Positions 26,174 to 35,386 of a stretch of 64,000 bases of DNA are shown here, one piece after another. The stretch comes from DTLC01 sp964555645 (GTDB lineage Bacteria > Verrucomicrobiota > Verrucomicrobiia > Limisphaerales > DTLC01), in assembly GCA_964555645.1 (NCBI GenBank), contig CAZKTA010000015.1, positions 1-64,000 of the forward strand, written 5' to 3'. Under the pieces are notes generated by a model that saw only the letters and a program-made list of their open reading frames with translations, searched no databases and was not told the origin of the DNA. How positions within the stretch are numbered: the stretch's first letter is position 1; every line of letters begins with the position of its first letter. Position numbers and translations under genes: made by a program.

Positions 26174-28045
26174 TCACTGTTGCCTGCGCAACCTGAACCA
26201 GCGTGCTGAGCCATCCAATGGAACGACCACTTCCCAGCGCGTTCCGACAAGCCTGGGTTCTGTTCCAACGAGCGACCAAGGGCCATTAGGCTCGGGTGCA
26301 GACTCTAGTGCCCACGTCCAAATAGACTCTGGCCAATGCAGACGTAATTTGCCGACTTCTAATAGACCGATCTCCAACGGTACCCGTTCTACGTACGGTA
26401 GCTCATAGGCTCCAATTGTGGCGCCGCCGACCCCAGCGCGCAGAAGCTTCGAATCTGGGCGAAGGCGCAAACCGTCATCCGCAGTGAACGGCACGCCATC
26501 CGGTCCCAAGGGATCTTCCATATTAACAAACCGTGGGTCACCGCCATTAAGCTCGATTGCCTCTGGCCATTCTTGCTTCGCGCCGAAGTCTGGTGGACTG
26601 CTAGCCACAAAGTTGCCACCCACTGTTGCCGTATTCAGGGAACCAGTAAACCGATACCACCCCACTTGCTCGGGTTTGACTTGGCCCGTGGCCTGTCCAC
26701 AATCCACAAAAATATTGTTCCGCACTACAGCATTGCTCGCGTAGTTATCAGAATGCACGATTACAGGGTGACGCTCCACTTGCACAGCTACATTCCCCTC
26801 CTTCGCCACTCGCACAAAAGTATTTTGCTCGATAAACGTATTCGGCATAGCGACGCTCAGCCAACCAACATCCATAAACACATTGTGGCGAATGTAGAGG
26901 GGGCCACTAACTGTCGCGTTCAGTTTTTGCGCGTTAATCACACCAATCATCTTAAAAACCATGTTTTGGGTGAAATGGATGTTCTCGTATCGCACTGGCC
27001 AATTGTCGAATACGTCAGGAGACGGTTCGTAAACTCCCCATCCCAAGTTTCGGAACAGATTGCTGCGCACGACGTGGTTGGTTCCTGCCCAGAGTATCAA
27101 ATCCCAACCGTTGTTGTTTTCGAACACGTTTCCTTCGACGACATGGTCCATACCTTGGATGAACATGTAGCGATATGACAAATTGCTAAGCGTGTTGCCA
27201 CGAAACACGCATCCTCGGGTTCCACTGCTGAGTAAGATCCCGTAATTAGGGGAGCCGGTTATGTAGGCCGGTTTGGGACCGTCGTTCACAAGATTCGTCC
27301 CCTGAATTACCAAGACGTGATCGGTAACGTCCGCAATCACAAAGGAGGTTTGATTGCTTACCGCGACATTTGTGCCTCGCATCACCTGGATTGTCAGGCC
27401 CGGTTCAAAGCCTGCCGCTAGAAAACCACCTGAAGGGCTTACAATTTGGTTTGGCGCGCGAAAGTTCATGTCATCGCGTTTAATGGCACGCCCGTCCCGG
27501 ATCCGACACGACAGCAGCTCGAAGTAAGATCCGCCATTATTGACGCGTACGTAAGCCTCCAGGTTGGACGCGTGCGAATGGCCCACAATGTCGAATCCCC
27601 GCACCGTTACATACGGATGATTAATGACCCAACCGCGCATGACAACCGTGCCCAAGGCCTCAAACACGATCCGGCGGTTTCCATCAGCGCCACCGCGCAC
27701 CGTAGTTACGCGTTCGGGGTAAAAGCCGCTCAGCACGCGGACTGTATCTCCGGGGCCAGCCACAGAGACCGCCTTCTGTAAGGTTCGCCACGGGTTTTCT
27801 GCGGATCCGACGTTGGTATCGTTGCCCGTCGGACTGACATAGTAAACCGCCGCCGGCAGTTGACCTACTGCCAAAGCACATGTCAGAAACGCCCAGGACA
27901 ACCATAAACGTAGCTGGTAGCCTGCCGGCGTATTTGTCCGCAGTGCAAACACTGTTCTTTGATGGAACAGGGTATTGCCGGTGTTTCTTTCCCCGCTGCC
28001 AGTGCTTGCCCCCACGCCGGTGTTCGCAGGACGATCCTCTCGATG
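26174..28045 (-). CDS. Secreted right-handed parallel beta-helix protein
   Basis: About 623 residues from the ATG at 28045, which follows GAGCGG and lies 7 bases after the stop of the CelD-like gene; the frame is open further upstream but would overlap that gene by over 200 bases. A signal peptide is seen in LRLWLSWAFLTCALAVGQL, ending near AAVYYVSPTG. Next comes NPWRTLQKAVSVAGPGDTVRVL, the entry to a pectate-lyase-like beta-helix, with many N/V-rich coils (GCVFRGNTLSN, HVVEGNVFENN, HVVRSNLFRN). The C-terminal 80 residues form a separate beta-domain ending WFRLRRQQ. It is paralogous to the protein at 29503-30966. A role as EPS lyase, epimerase or surface-bound binding protein is inferred; no catalytic residues can be assigned. 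Confidence 0.85.
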   Translation of the reverse strand, partial: HREDRPANTGVGASTGSGERNTGNTLFHQRTVFALRTNTPAGYQLRLWLSWAFLTCALAVGQLPAAVYYVSPTGNDTNVGSAENPWRTLQKAVSVAGPGDTVRVLSGFYPERVTTVRGGADGNRRIVFEALGTVVMRGWVINHPYVTVRGFDIVGHSHASNLEAYVRVNNGGSYFELLSCRIRDGRAIKRDDMNFRAPNQIVSPSGGFLAAGFEPGLTIQVMRGTNVAVSNQTSFVIADVTDHVLVIQGTNLVNDGPKPAYITGSPNYGILLSSGTRGCVFRGNTLSNLSYRYMFIQGMDHVVEGNVFENNNGWDLILWAGTNHVVRSNLFRNLGWGVYEPSPDVFDNWPVRYENIHFTQNMVFKMIGVINAQKLNATVSGPLYIRHNVFMDVGWLSVAMPNTFIEQNTFVRVAKEGNVAVQVERHPVIVHSDNYASNAVVRNNIFVDCGQATGQVKPEQVGWYRFTGSLNTATVGGNFVASSPPDFGAKQEWPEAIELNGGDPRFVNMEDPLGPDGVPFTADDGLRLRPDSKLLRAGVGGATIGAYELPYVERVPLEIGLLEVGKLRLHWPESIWTWALESAPEPNGPWSLVGTEPRLVGTRWEVVVPLDGSARWFRLRRQQ

Positions 28046-28052
28046 CATCCGC

Positions 28053-29360
28053 TCAATAGTCATATGCAAGCCAAATTTTCCATTGGGGACGCTTCCAGCG
28101 ATCTGGCAGCCGCGGTTGGATTCGCCGGTACCATAATTTGTGGTAACCGATACGCAGGCAGCTCTGGACGCACAAAGCGCAGAGTCGGCGAAGAACTGCC
28201 CCGGAGCCGTAAGCGGTAGCATGGTACTTCCATACCGGATGTTCCCGAGCACCCAATCGAAGCTTATAGACATAGTGGCCCAACCCTCCTTCAACCCAAC
28301 GCCGACCTTCCCGCATTGCTTCTGTCAGGAGAAAAAAAAGCCCACTAGGACCTAGACTGAACCGATCCCACCGAGGATCTACTGCACGTGCTGGCAGTTC
28401 CCAAAACCATCGGTCACCCCAGGCAAAGGCGTACTGCCCACAAATCAGCTTTTCTGCTGCCCACACCTCAAGAATTCGTACCCTGCCATGGTATGCCTGT
28501 GCCTGAACTAACGCTTCGTTGTACTCTCGGCCGCGCGGCCATGCGTTAAAATGGCCTGTTAGGCCCTCAGCTCTCCACTGTAGCGTGTGCAGTTCGACGA
28601 ACCGATGATAAGCCTCTTGCAACTCTGGCCCTGGCTTTTGGATGGTGACTAGTCGAACCGGATATTCTTTCTTCAGCATGCGGAACTCATACTTGCGCCG
28701 AGCCTTTTGTGCATTAGGCCCAAGGCGGGCGAGGTAATCTTCGGGATTCGTGGTAAGTTCAAACAAGCTATGCACCCCACTGACTTTGCGTGACCAACGT
28801 ACCGCACACGGCATAGACTCAGCCTCGGGTTCCCAGCTACCCCACGCAGCGTGTGCGCCAGAGACTGGACCGATGCTAATCACGTCAACGCCTTGATTCA
28901 CCAAGTGATGCGCTACCATACCCAGGCACAACCGCAAAGCCTCTGGCCGAAATGGCGGATCAAACACTTTAGGAGGAATATTTGCTCCAACCAGCCTCGC
29001 AACAGTCACGTGCAAAGGCCGCAAGCCGATGCGCTGCACGTATAGCGGCAGCAAGCCAACAATCTCGCCATCCTTGCGGAACCAGAACAACCTAAGATCG
29101 CACCCTTGACCGTTAAACTTGTACCACGTCTGTAACCAGTCCCACGTCATGTACACAGACCCACCCAGTTTTTCCACTGCCCCGTCCCATTCCAGTTGGC
29201 TCATGGGTAGTTCATTAAACTGCGCTGCGACGCCCCATTCCAACTTTGGATCCCCTGAGATACATGAGCTACCGAAAGGCCTGATTGCAGCTTGCTCACC
29301 TGGAATGGTTTTTTTCACAGTTGTTGTGGCTGCTGCGAATCTGCGTGATCTAATCTCCAT
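28053..29360 (-). CDS. CelD/BcsL-type GNAT acetyltransferase
   Basis: 435 residues. The core from about 55 to 400 has SVYMTWDWLQTWYKFN, RLFWFRKDGEIVGLLPLYV, YLARLGPNAQKARRKYEF, RFVELHTLQWRAEGLTGHF, EKLICGQYAFAWGDRWFW and LGHYVYKLRLGAREHP. This is the order of motifs in the CelD/BcsL family, GNAT enzymes linked to cellulose and other polysaccharide loci. The N-terminal 50 residues are unmatched and carry no signal peptide. Its 3' end lies 7 bases before the likely start of the beta-helix gene, so the two are probably cotranscribed and may act on the same polymer. The acyl donor and acceptor are unknown. Confidence 0.82.
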   Translation of the reverse strand: MEIRSRRFAAATTTVKKTIPGEQAAIRPFGSSCISGDPKLEWGVAAQFNELPMSQLEWDGAVEKLGGSVYMTWDWLQTWYKFNGQGCDLRLFWFRKDGEIVGLLPLYVQRIGLRPLHVTVARLVGANIPPKVFDPPFRPEALRLCLGMVAHHLVNQGVDVISIGPVSGAHAAWGSWEPEAESMPCAVRWSRKVSGVHSLFELTTNPEDYLARLGPNAQKARRKYEFRMLKKEYPVRLVTIQKPGPELQEAYHRFVELHTLQWRAEGLTGHFNAWPRGREYNEALVQAQAYHGRVRILEVWAAEKLICGQYAFAWGDRWFWELPARAVDPRWDRFSLGPSGLFFLLTEAMREGRRWVEGGLGHYVYKLRLGAREHPVWKYHATAYGSGAVLRRLCALCVQSCLRIGYHKLWYRRIQPRLPDRWKRPQWKIWLAYDY

Positions 29361-29502
29361 GCATTAGCGAACTCGCATGCTGCTTGCTGAAGTGCTTTTT
29401 TGCCAACAGCGCAGTCATGATATGAACAGGACCAACTGGTAATTAACCGAATTGAGTGCGCGTTACTGACAAACTGTGGCTGGCGTGCGACTGTGGGCTT
29501 GA

Positions 29503-30966
29503 TCACTGACCCTGAAGAACGCGCAACCGCAGCGGAGGTTCCAGGCGTGGCGTTCCAACATTTGCCGCGAAAGCGTATGGTCCGATATCCCAGGCACCAA
29601 TGCGCGGCTTTCCCCCAAAATCGGTCGCAAACAAGCTGCCAAGGTTCATGCCACGGCCGATTAGTGGACTGTCTGCGAGCAGGCGGAAATCAAGTCGTTG
29701 CAAATCTACAAAACGCGGGTCGCCTCCGTTGATCCCATTTGGTTCCCACCATTTGCCCCACGTTGCCCAACCACCAGGGTTTCCAATTGGGCGTTTCAGT
29801 GGATCTTGTTCGACTGGGGCGAAACCTGCTTTGGCAACATAGTTATAATCGGCTATTACATTGGTCAGCTCCTGCGCAAACGCGTACCACCCCACGTTGG
29901 TTCGGGAGTCGCCGCAGTCAAGAAACACGTTGTTGATAACCTGGCAACCATGTGCGTAGTTTGTGCCGCTCCGTCCGCCATAAGTGCTGGCATAGTATCG
30001 TGAACCGAAGGACAAGGCGTGGCCGCCGTTGGTTTTGTTACAACGGTAAAAGAGGTTATTATAGTATTTTACCTCCGGCATGGTGCAACTGGCCTGCAAG
30101 GCGATGTCCACAAAGACGTTGTTGCGAAATGTCCAGTCTCGAATCTCTGGCACCAAGTTTCCCTCGAGTTGTGTCAATTGTCCTCCCCACACGCCAATAA
30201 CCCAATTCCCTTCAATGACATGGCCCATGCTGCCATCCCCGTTGTTACCAAAGGTTTGAATGAAGTCTGGGTGGTTACCCACCCCGGTATAGATGTAATT
30301 GTTCGAGCAGATGTTGTAGGCCAGGTAATTGTGCCTTCCGAAGAGCCGGAAGAAATCCACTGCACCACCGTCATGTATGAAATTCCCAATGACGCGGTTG
30401 GAGTCTCCCATGACCGACGCCATAGTGATCCCCAGAACGTTACAGATCCGGTTGCTGATGATCAAACAGTAGCTGGCTACCTCACCCTCCCCAAAAGGCT
30501 TAGTACTCGGTGCCTGCCATTCGATCCCATATACACGCAGAGCGGAGCGTGCATCGAGCAGACAGTTAGAGAGCACTCCAAAGTGTCCGTTTTGGGCGAA
30601 ATAAACCAACCGAGAGTACGCTTGGGTAACCCCGGTGATGGTCAGATTCTGCACCGTGATGTATGGATGCCGAAATGTGAACTGCCGTACCCCAGACTGC
30701 CCCTGCCCATCCAGTACGATCCGGCGCTCAGCGTTTCCAGCCCGCACACTGACCACTGCCTCATCATAAAACCCCGGTGACAAAAGTACCACGTCGCCTG
30801 GCTGAGCATCGTTCAGAGCAGCTTGCACTGTGCGGTAATTTTCCGGGACCCGCAATGTGGCAGCCCACGGCGTAGGAAGCCAGCTCAAAAGGAACAACCC
30901 ACAAGCTGCCAGTAGCTTTAACAGCAATGTACACCGTTGAAACCGTCGTCCTAGCGCCGGGCTCAT
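29503..30966 (-). CDS. Secreted right-handed parallel beta-helix protein, second copy
   Basis: About 487 residues from the ATG at 30966, chosen because AAAGGAGG lies 6-13 bases before it; the frame extends to 30990 without support. A signal peptide is clear (LLLKLLAACGLFLLSWLPTP, cut near WAATLRVP). Then YRTVQAALNDAQPGDVVLLS opens the beta-helix, followed by IVLDGQGQSG, HPYITVQNLTITG and asparagine-rich coils (HVIEGNWVIG, DWTFRNNVFVDIA, QVINNVFLDCG). The end NGINGGDPRFVDL and DSPLIGRGMNLG matches the corresponding part of the protein at 26174-28045. The C-terminal beta-domain of that paralogue is absent here. Likely periplasmic or extracellular, acting on the EPS. Confidence 0.85.
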   Translation of the reverse strand: MSPALGRRFQRCTLLLKLLAACGLFLLSWLPTPWAATLRVPENYRTVQAALNDAQPGDVVLLSPGFYDEAVVSVRAGNAERRIVLDGQGQSGVRQFTFRHPYITVQNLTITGVTQAYSRLVYFAQNGHFGVLSNCLLDARSALRVYGIEWQAPSTKPFGEGEVASYCLIISNRICNVLGITMASVMGDSNRVIGNFIHDGGAVDFFRLFGRHNYLAYNICSNNYIYTGVGNHPDFIQTFGNNGDGSMGHVIEGNWVIGVWGGQLTQLEGNLVPEIRDWTFRNNVFVDIALQASCTMPEVKYYNNLFYRCNKTNGGHALSFGSRYYASTYGGRSGTNYAHGCQVINNVFLDCGDSRTNVGWYAFAQELTNVIADYNYVAKAGFAPVEQDPLKRPIGNPGGWATWGKWWEPNGINGGDPRFVDLQRLDFRLLADSPLIGRGMNLGSLFATDFGGKPRIGAWDIGPYAFAANVGTPRLEPPLRLRVLQGQ

Positions 30967-31117
30967 GAACGCCTCCTTTGCATACCACACTTAGGAAAGC
31001 AAACCCCATGCCTCGATTCGCCTATTTGTGAGTTTGGCATGATTGTTCCCCAGCTACCGGGTAGTCAGGGGTATCCAGATTATGTGCCGTGAAAAGGCTA
31101 CCTGGCTGGCTAATCCA

Positions 31118-32431
31118 TTACGGCACGGTCGCCAGTTGCGCCGTGGCCATGGGCTGACTAACGGATACGACGTTGTTTTCCATTGTGCGTTGCACTTTAA
31201 GGGTTGCGGTCATGGCCAATGTCAAATAAAGGAACATGATGGACTGGTCAAAGTATGCAACCGAGACACAACTTGCTGCATGGGCAAACAATCCTGCACC
31301 AACGGCCCACGCGAAAAACTCTCGGTCCGAGTCCTGGCCCCTGAGACTGGCCGTCACCAAGCCAACGTAGCGAAATCCACACCAGATGAGGCTGATGAAT
31401 AGGAACATCAGTGGCAATCCACCTTTAACCCCCTGACCCAAATAGTGATTTGTAATGTCCACGTGATCCTCACTCCATGGCACTCCGTAGGGCAGCCAGT
31501 GACGTGTGTAGTCTGTACCTGCAAACCACCATTCGTTTATGTGGTTCAAAGCCGCCTCGATAAGTGCGGCCCGATGGTACGACGCGCTACTTCCGGTAAG
31601 GTCGATACGCGCAATCAGATAATAGGCCGGTGCCTTCATCACTAGTTCCAAAAGAACATAGCCTACCACAGCCGCAACCTGCAGCCTACGTGTCAGGTGC
31701 CGCCACCACCACATTGCCAATGCAAACAGGCTGAAGATCACGCTCAACAAGGGACCGCTAGAGGCCGAGGTCAGGACCATGATGCAGCACGCGGCCAGGC
31801 CCACCTTGGCAGAGACCGAGAATGTCCGCCAGATCCCGACCATCATGGGAATACAAACCGCCCCCACTGTTCCGGCCAGAATCGCATGGGCGAATGGGCC
31901 TTGAGAGCGGATACGGTTATTTCTTATGGCTGGTTCTTCGGGCACACCACCAAACATCGCAAACAGATTAGACCGGTTCAACTGTTCGTAAATCATGGCG
32001 CTGGCCACAGGCACCAGGACCCATGCGCTGATTCTCACCAGACGCATAAGGTCTTCTTCTGTCTGGGCGAAACACCTCATCAGAAAATAAATGCACAAAG
32101 CGTTGTAAACCATCCCGAGGTGGAATTCGAGGGTAGCTCCCGGCTTTTCGTGAAACGCGCTGACCAAGATTGCCCAGCCCGCCCACGTAACAAATAGCTT
32201 GTCCATCCCCACTAAGCCTCCGGCTGGCGATTCTCCCCGGATCAGCACCCGGACCAGTCCAGCTAATAGCAAGAGTCGGATTATGGGGAAATTTAGCCCG
32301 GCGAACTCTATCCCCTGACCTAAGGTCATGTAGCAGGCGCCGGCCAGTAGCGGCACAGGTGCCCATTTTCGTGGCAAGGTCCAAATGGCAACCGTGGCCA
32401 CCAGCAAAAAGATTAACGCAAAAGGCGTCAT
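31118..32431 (-). CDS. O-antigen ligase/polymerase-like membrane protein
   Basis: 437 residues with about eleven hydrophobic segments. Features of the Wzy_C/O-antigen-ligase type are the long periplasmic loop with HINEWWFAGTDYTRHWLPYG and ITNHYLGQGVKGGLPLMFLF, a pattern in which the His of N-H-Y is typical for the active site region. The N-terminal helices start MTPFALIFLLVATVAIW. It probably polymerises the flipped repeat units, since it is the only polymerase-like gene in the island. Its start overlaps the stop of the GT2 gene (ATGA at 32428-32431), so it ends the operon that starts at 39160. Confidence 0.85.
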   Translation of the reverse strand: MTPFALIFLLVATVAIWTLPRKWAPVPLLAGACYMTLGQGIEFAGLNFPIIRLLLLAGLVRVLIRGESPAGGLVGMDKLFVTWAGWAILVSAFHEKPGATLEFHLGMVYNALCIYFLMRCFAQTEEDLMRLVRISAWVLVPVASAMIYEQLNRSNLFAMFGGVPEEPAIRNNRIRSQGPFAHAILAGTVGAVCIPMMVGIWRTFSVSAKVGLAACCIMVLTSASSGPLLSVIFSLFALAMWWWRHLTRRLQVAAVVGYVLLELVMKAPAYYLIARIDLTGSSASYHRAALIEAALNHINEWWFAGTDYTRHWLPYGVPWSEDHVDITNHYLGQGVKGGLPLMFLFISLIWCGFRYVGLVTASLRGQDSDREFFAWAVGAGLFAHAASCVSVAYFDQSIMFLYLTLAMTATLKVQRTMENNVVSVSQPMATAQLATVP

Positions 32432-33465
32432 GAACCCACAGCCGAACTGATATAGGGGACTTTGGCTACTGTTTCGCAGGCATGATAACTATGTGGAATG
32501 TCAGCCCGGCGTCCATGCCAAGCCCATTGCCACAATAACCGGGTTCGTTCCCAGCTTTGTGCTCGCTTATCTCGAACGTCAAACCGAAGAGTCCTGGTAA
32601 ACCAATGCCAAATCCAGAGACCGACAATGCGCAAGCCGGCGGCCGTGCCCACTGCGAGTTTGTGACGCCAACCTGCCAAAGGCCCATAATACTTGCATAT
32701 GAGCTGGTGGATCGACTGTTGCTTCATCAGCACAGAAAATCCACCGGGTGCTTTCTCGGTGGTTGTGCCACAAGCGTGAATGATGGCGCAATTTGCATCG
32801 TAATACAGTTCCCACCCTAAATTGCGCACAGTGCGGGAAACGTCCACATCCTCGGCATACATGAAGTACCGCTCATCAAACCAGCCGATTGCATCTAGAA
32901 CCGTTTTGCGAATCAAGAAGAACCCGCCGTATAATTTCTTGACAGAGCCACTTTTAAGCGGGTCATGCCGCAACCAGCGTCCCCAGGGCCATTTGCGAAG
33001 CACGTTTGGAACCAACAGCTCTAGGAAGATCCGGCCCGGTTTGGGGAACCATTGGAGACCTAGCTCTTGCGCTGTACCATCCGGATAACGCATTTGACAT
33101 CCAAGTAAACCCACCCGTGGCCGGGCCTGCAGACTTGCCACTGCCTTCTGAAGGGTATCCGGAAAAAGTTCTGTATCGGGATTCAGAAACAAGACCATGG
33201 GTGTATTTACCCACGGCCGCGCGTAATTGTTCCCGCGGCTGAACCCAAGGTTGGCTCCTGAGTTTACGACGGTAAACTCAGGAAACTCGGTAGCAGCCCG
33301 TTCGCGGCTGCCGTCGGCTGAATTGTTGTCCACCACAATGACCTTAACTGGAAACGACACCCGGCTATTGCGAATGGACTGAAGACAGCGGATCAGCCTT
33401 TCGCCTCCGTTCCAGTTGACGATAACAATCGTCAGTGCCAACTCGCTGGGGGAGTGCACATTCAC
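32428..33465 (-). CDS. Family 2 glycosyltransferase (rhamnosyltransferase-like)
   Basis: 345 residues. GT-A fold: TIVIVNWNGGERLIRCLQSI, VIVVDNNSADGSRE, NLGFSRGNNY, and the DxD-like LFLNPDTEL. Further on GGFFLIRKTVLDAIGWFDERYF and YAEDVDVSRTVRNLGWELYY are typical of the WbbL/rhamnosyltransferase branch. It should add one sugar of the repeat unit in the cytoplasm from a nucleotide-sugar donor. It has no membrane anchor apart from a weak helix near 280. Both ends overlap neighbours by 4 bases, tying it to the FemAB-like gene and the polymerase gene. Confidence 0.9.
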   Translation of the reverse strand: MNVHSPSELALTIVIVNWNGGERLIRCLQSIRNSRVSFPVKVIVVDNNSADGSRERAATEFPEFTVVNSGANLGFSRGNNYARPWVNTPMVLFLNPDTELFPDTLQKAVASLQARPRVGLLGCQMRYPDGTAQELGLQWFPKPGRIFLELLVPNVLRKWPWGRWLRHDPLKSGSVKKLYGGFFLIRKTVLDAIGWFDERYFMYAEDVDVSRTVRNLGWELYYDANCAIIHACGTTTEKAPGGFSVLMKQQSIHQLICKYYGPLAGWRHKLAVGTAAGLRIVGLWIWHWFTRTLRFDVRDKRAQSWERTRLLWQWAWHGRRADIPHSYHACETVAKVPYISSAVGS

Positions 33466-34586
33466 AATTGACCAGCCTGTGGGAGCGGTTTTCGTGTTGA
33501 TTTTTTACGGCTGTATTTCCGGTACAGTCGGTAGATCCACTCCGCCCAAAGCAACAAGCTCGAGTGTATGGTGCTAGGGCTCAACTCATACAGACCTAAT
33601 TGGGAAACTTCGCTTCCTCCCATTCCGGCCTTGAAATGGTAAACGCCCGGGTTTGCAATCGGGTTGATGCCTCCCAAGTCATAAGCACGGCAACCGCGGG
33701 AGCGAAGATGCTCCATTATCCGCCATTGAAGTAGATAAGACGCTTTGGTTTTTAGACCTTCTACGCCGGTAGCGCCTAAGAGATAGTTCCCTGTCGCACC
33801 GACGCAACCGACGACTACCCCTGCGTGCCAGCGCCCACCAAGACCCGCAAGCGCGATAAACATTTTTTCATGCACACGCAATCCCTCTTGAATTCGGGCG
33901 AATTGACGTGGATCAACTGTTGTGTCAAAGCGCTTGCGCGCCATCATTTCGTCGTAAAGCTCCAGAAACTGACGGAACAATTGGCCGTCCTGACCCTCAA
34001 CTACCTCCAGGTTATTGCGAAGTGCGGCGTTGAGTTGATTGCGCCACTTGGGCTCAAGCTTTTTCCGGATCGCATCGAGGGGCGGTGTCAGATCTACGCG
34101 AATGGTGCGGTACGCCGTCTTCGGCTTGTGATTTCGAAAGCCCAATTCCAGCAAGGTCGCATGGGCTGGTCCGGCTTCGGGATCTTCGCAAAATACGTTA
34201 GGAATCACGCGCAGAACGCAACGGCGACGCCGGACAAACTCATCCGCCAACGCTTCCAATGCTTTGCGGAATGCTAGCAAGTCCCAAGCGCTTCTGCGCC
34301 GCTGGACACATGGGCCCCATCGCACATAAGCCACACCACACCAACCCCAAAGTCGTAATACACGAACTTGTGCAACTGCGCTGACGTCATTAGCGTTGCG
34401 AATTACAAGGTGCCCGAGGTTGTGATCGCCCCAGCAGACACTGCCGTATGCGTAGGTTTGGTAGAAATTTGCATCGTCAAATTGTGCTAAAATTGTACTC
34501 CATACGCCGGGCTCAATTCGGACGCAGCTTGCCTTTATTTCCGTGCCAGTTGGGGTCTGAGTCGTCAGCGTCGTTTCCCCAATCAT
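33462..34586 (-). CDS. FemAB-like transferase
   Basis: About 374 residues from the ATG at 34586, which overlaps the stop of the deacetylase gene (ATGA); longer starts upstream are disfavoured by this coupling. Family marks: YAYGSVCWGDHNLG, VAYVRWGPCVQRR, LEPKWRNQLNAALRNNLEVV, FLELYDEMMARKRFDTTV, WHAGVVVGCVGATGNYLLGA and AYDLGGINPIANPGVYHFKA. The last segment with G-G-x-x-x and P-G-x-x-x-F-K is the hallmark of FemX-type lipid II glycyltransferases and their polysaccharide relatives. It probably transfers an amino acid to a free amine on the polysaccharide made by the adjacent deacetylases; this is inference from context. Confidence 0.82.
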   Translation of the reverse strand: MIGETTLTTQTPTGTEIKASCVRIEPGVWSTILAQFDDANFYQTYAYGSVCWGDHNLGHLVIRNANDVSAVAQVRVLRLWGWCGVAYVRWGPCVQRRRSAWDLLAFRKALEALADEFVRRRRCVLRVIPNVFCEDPEAGPAHATLLELGFRNHKPKTAYRTIRVDLTPPLDAIRKKLEPKWRNQLNAALRNNLEVVEGQDGQLFRQFLELYDEMMARKRFDTTVDPRQFARIQEGLRVHEKMFIALAGLGGRWHAGVVVGCVGATGNYLLGATGVEGLKTKASYLLQWRIMEHLRSRGCRAYDLGGINPIANPGVYHFKAGMGGSEVSQLGLYELSPSTIHSSLLLWAEWIYRLYRKYSRKKSTRKPLPQAGQL

Positions 34587-35386
34587 ATGCTTTGGCTTTT
34601 GAATCTGTGCACAAGTCGGCTTGTATGCACTGCCCATCGGTAGCAACCCTTAACTTTAAGCATAAACTCTAGCTGGCTGTCCTTTGGCTCAACACTCACC
34701 CGTCCTAAGACCGTAGGGATCAAACCGCCATTCAAGCAAACCGGCTCGATGCTAAACAAGCGTCGATAGCCAACGGCAAGCGACCGATCCACAACCATAG
34801 GATTCCAGTCACCATAGGGGAAACTCAGCAAGTTGACAGGCCGACCGGTCAGGTCTTCCAGAATTGCTTTGGAATCGCACAATTCCCGATCCAATTCGGC
34901 CTGGGAAAGCCGCGACAGCCGCGTATGAGTCACTGTGTGAGAGCCAAGCGTTACCCCAGGCAGCCGGCTCAGTTCCTGGAGTTGCTTGACAGACATAATG
35001 CGCTCCCCCCAAAAAGGATGGTTCGGGGAACCGATCCAGGAAGGTCGCTGGCCAAGACAACCAGTGGCGACAAACACAGTGAACGGTAGCTTGCGTTGCA
35101 GCAGCTCAGGCACGGCATTTTCCCATACCGATACGTATGCGTCATCGAAACTGATACCCACCCAGTGATGTGCATTTGGAGGTGTACTCTCCAAGCTCCA
35201 AGGTTCAGCATGCTTTGTTAGCGTGTCCAATTGAGTTGCGAACGTTTCTTGCCACCGCACGGGCACAGCATGATAGTAAAGTACCACACCCGTGGACATT
35301 CTCCGACTAAGGCCGAGAAAACCGCGGCCTTGGTCAACCGCGTACACTGCCAGGCTGAGGCTCAGTTTGGCGAACCTGTGGAACAT
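34583..35386 (-). CDS. Polysaccharide deacetylase (NodB domain)
   Basis: About 267 residues from the ATG at 35386, which still overlaps the end of the asparagine-synthase-like gene by 25 bases. The NodB fold is seen in STGVVLYYHAVP, GISFDDAYVSVWENAVPEL (the Asp pair), TLGSHTVTHTRLSRLS (H-x3-H metal site) and FPYGDWNP (Arg/Pro region). These enzymes remove N-acetyl groups from amino sugars, freeing amines. There is a hydrophobic segment at 8-22 but no clear cut site, so it may be membrane-associated. It lies between an amidotransferase-like gene and a FemAB-like gene in a tight operon, and may supply the amine that the FemAB enzyme uses. Confidence 0.87.
   Translation of the reverse strand: MFHRFAKLSLSLAVYAVDQGRGFLGLSRRMSTGVVLYYHAVPVRWQETFATQLDTLTKHAEPWSLESTPPNAHHWVGISFDDAYVSVWENAVPELLQRKLPFTVFVATGCLGQRPSWIGSPNHPFWGERIMSVKQLQELSRLPGVTLGSHTVTHTRLSRLSQAELDRELCDSKAILEDLTGRPVNLLSFPYGDWNPMVVDRSLAVGYRRLFSIEPVCLNGGLIPTVLGRVSVEPKDSQLEFMLKVKGCYRWAVHTSRLVHRFKSQSI

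Noticed and set aside
26174..28294. Long N-terminal extension of the beta-helix gene
   Set aside because: The upstream 83 codons overlap the CelD-like gene, precede the signal peptide and look like shadow sequence; the ATG at 28045 is preferred.
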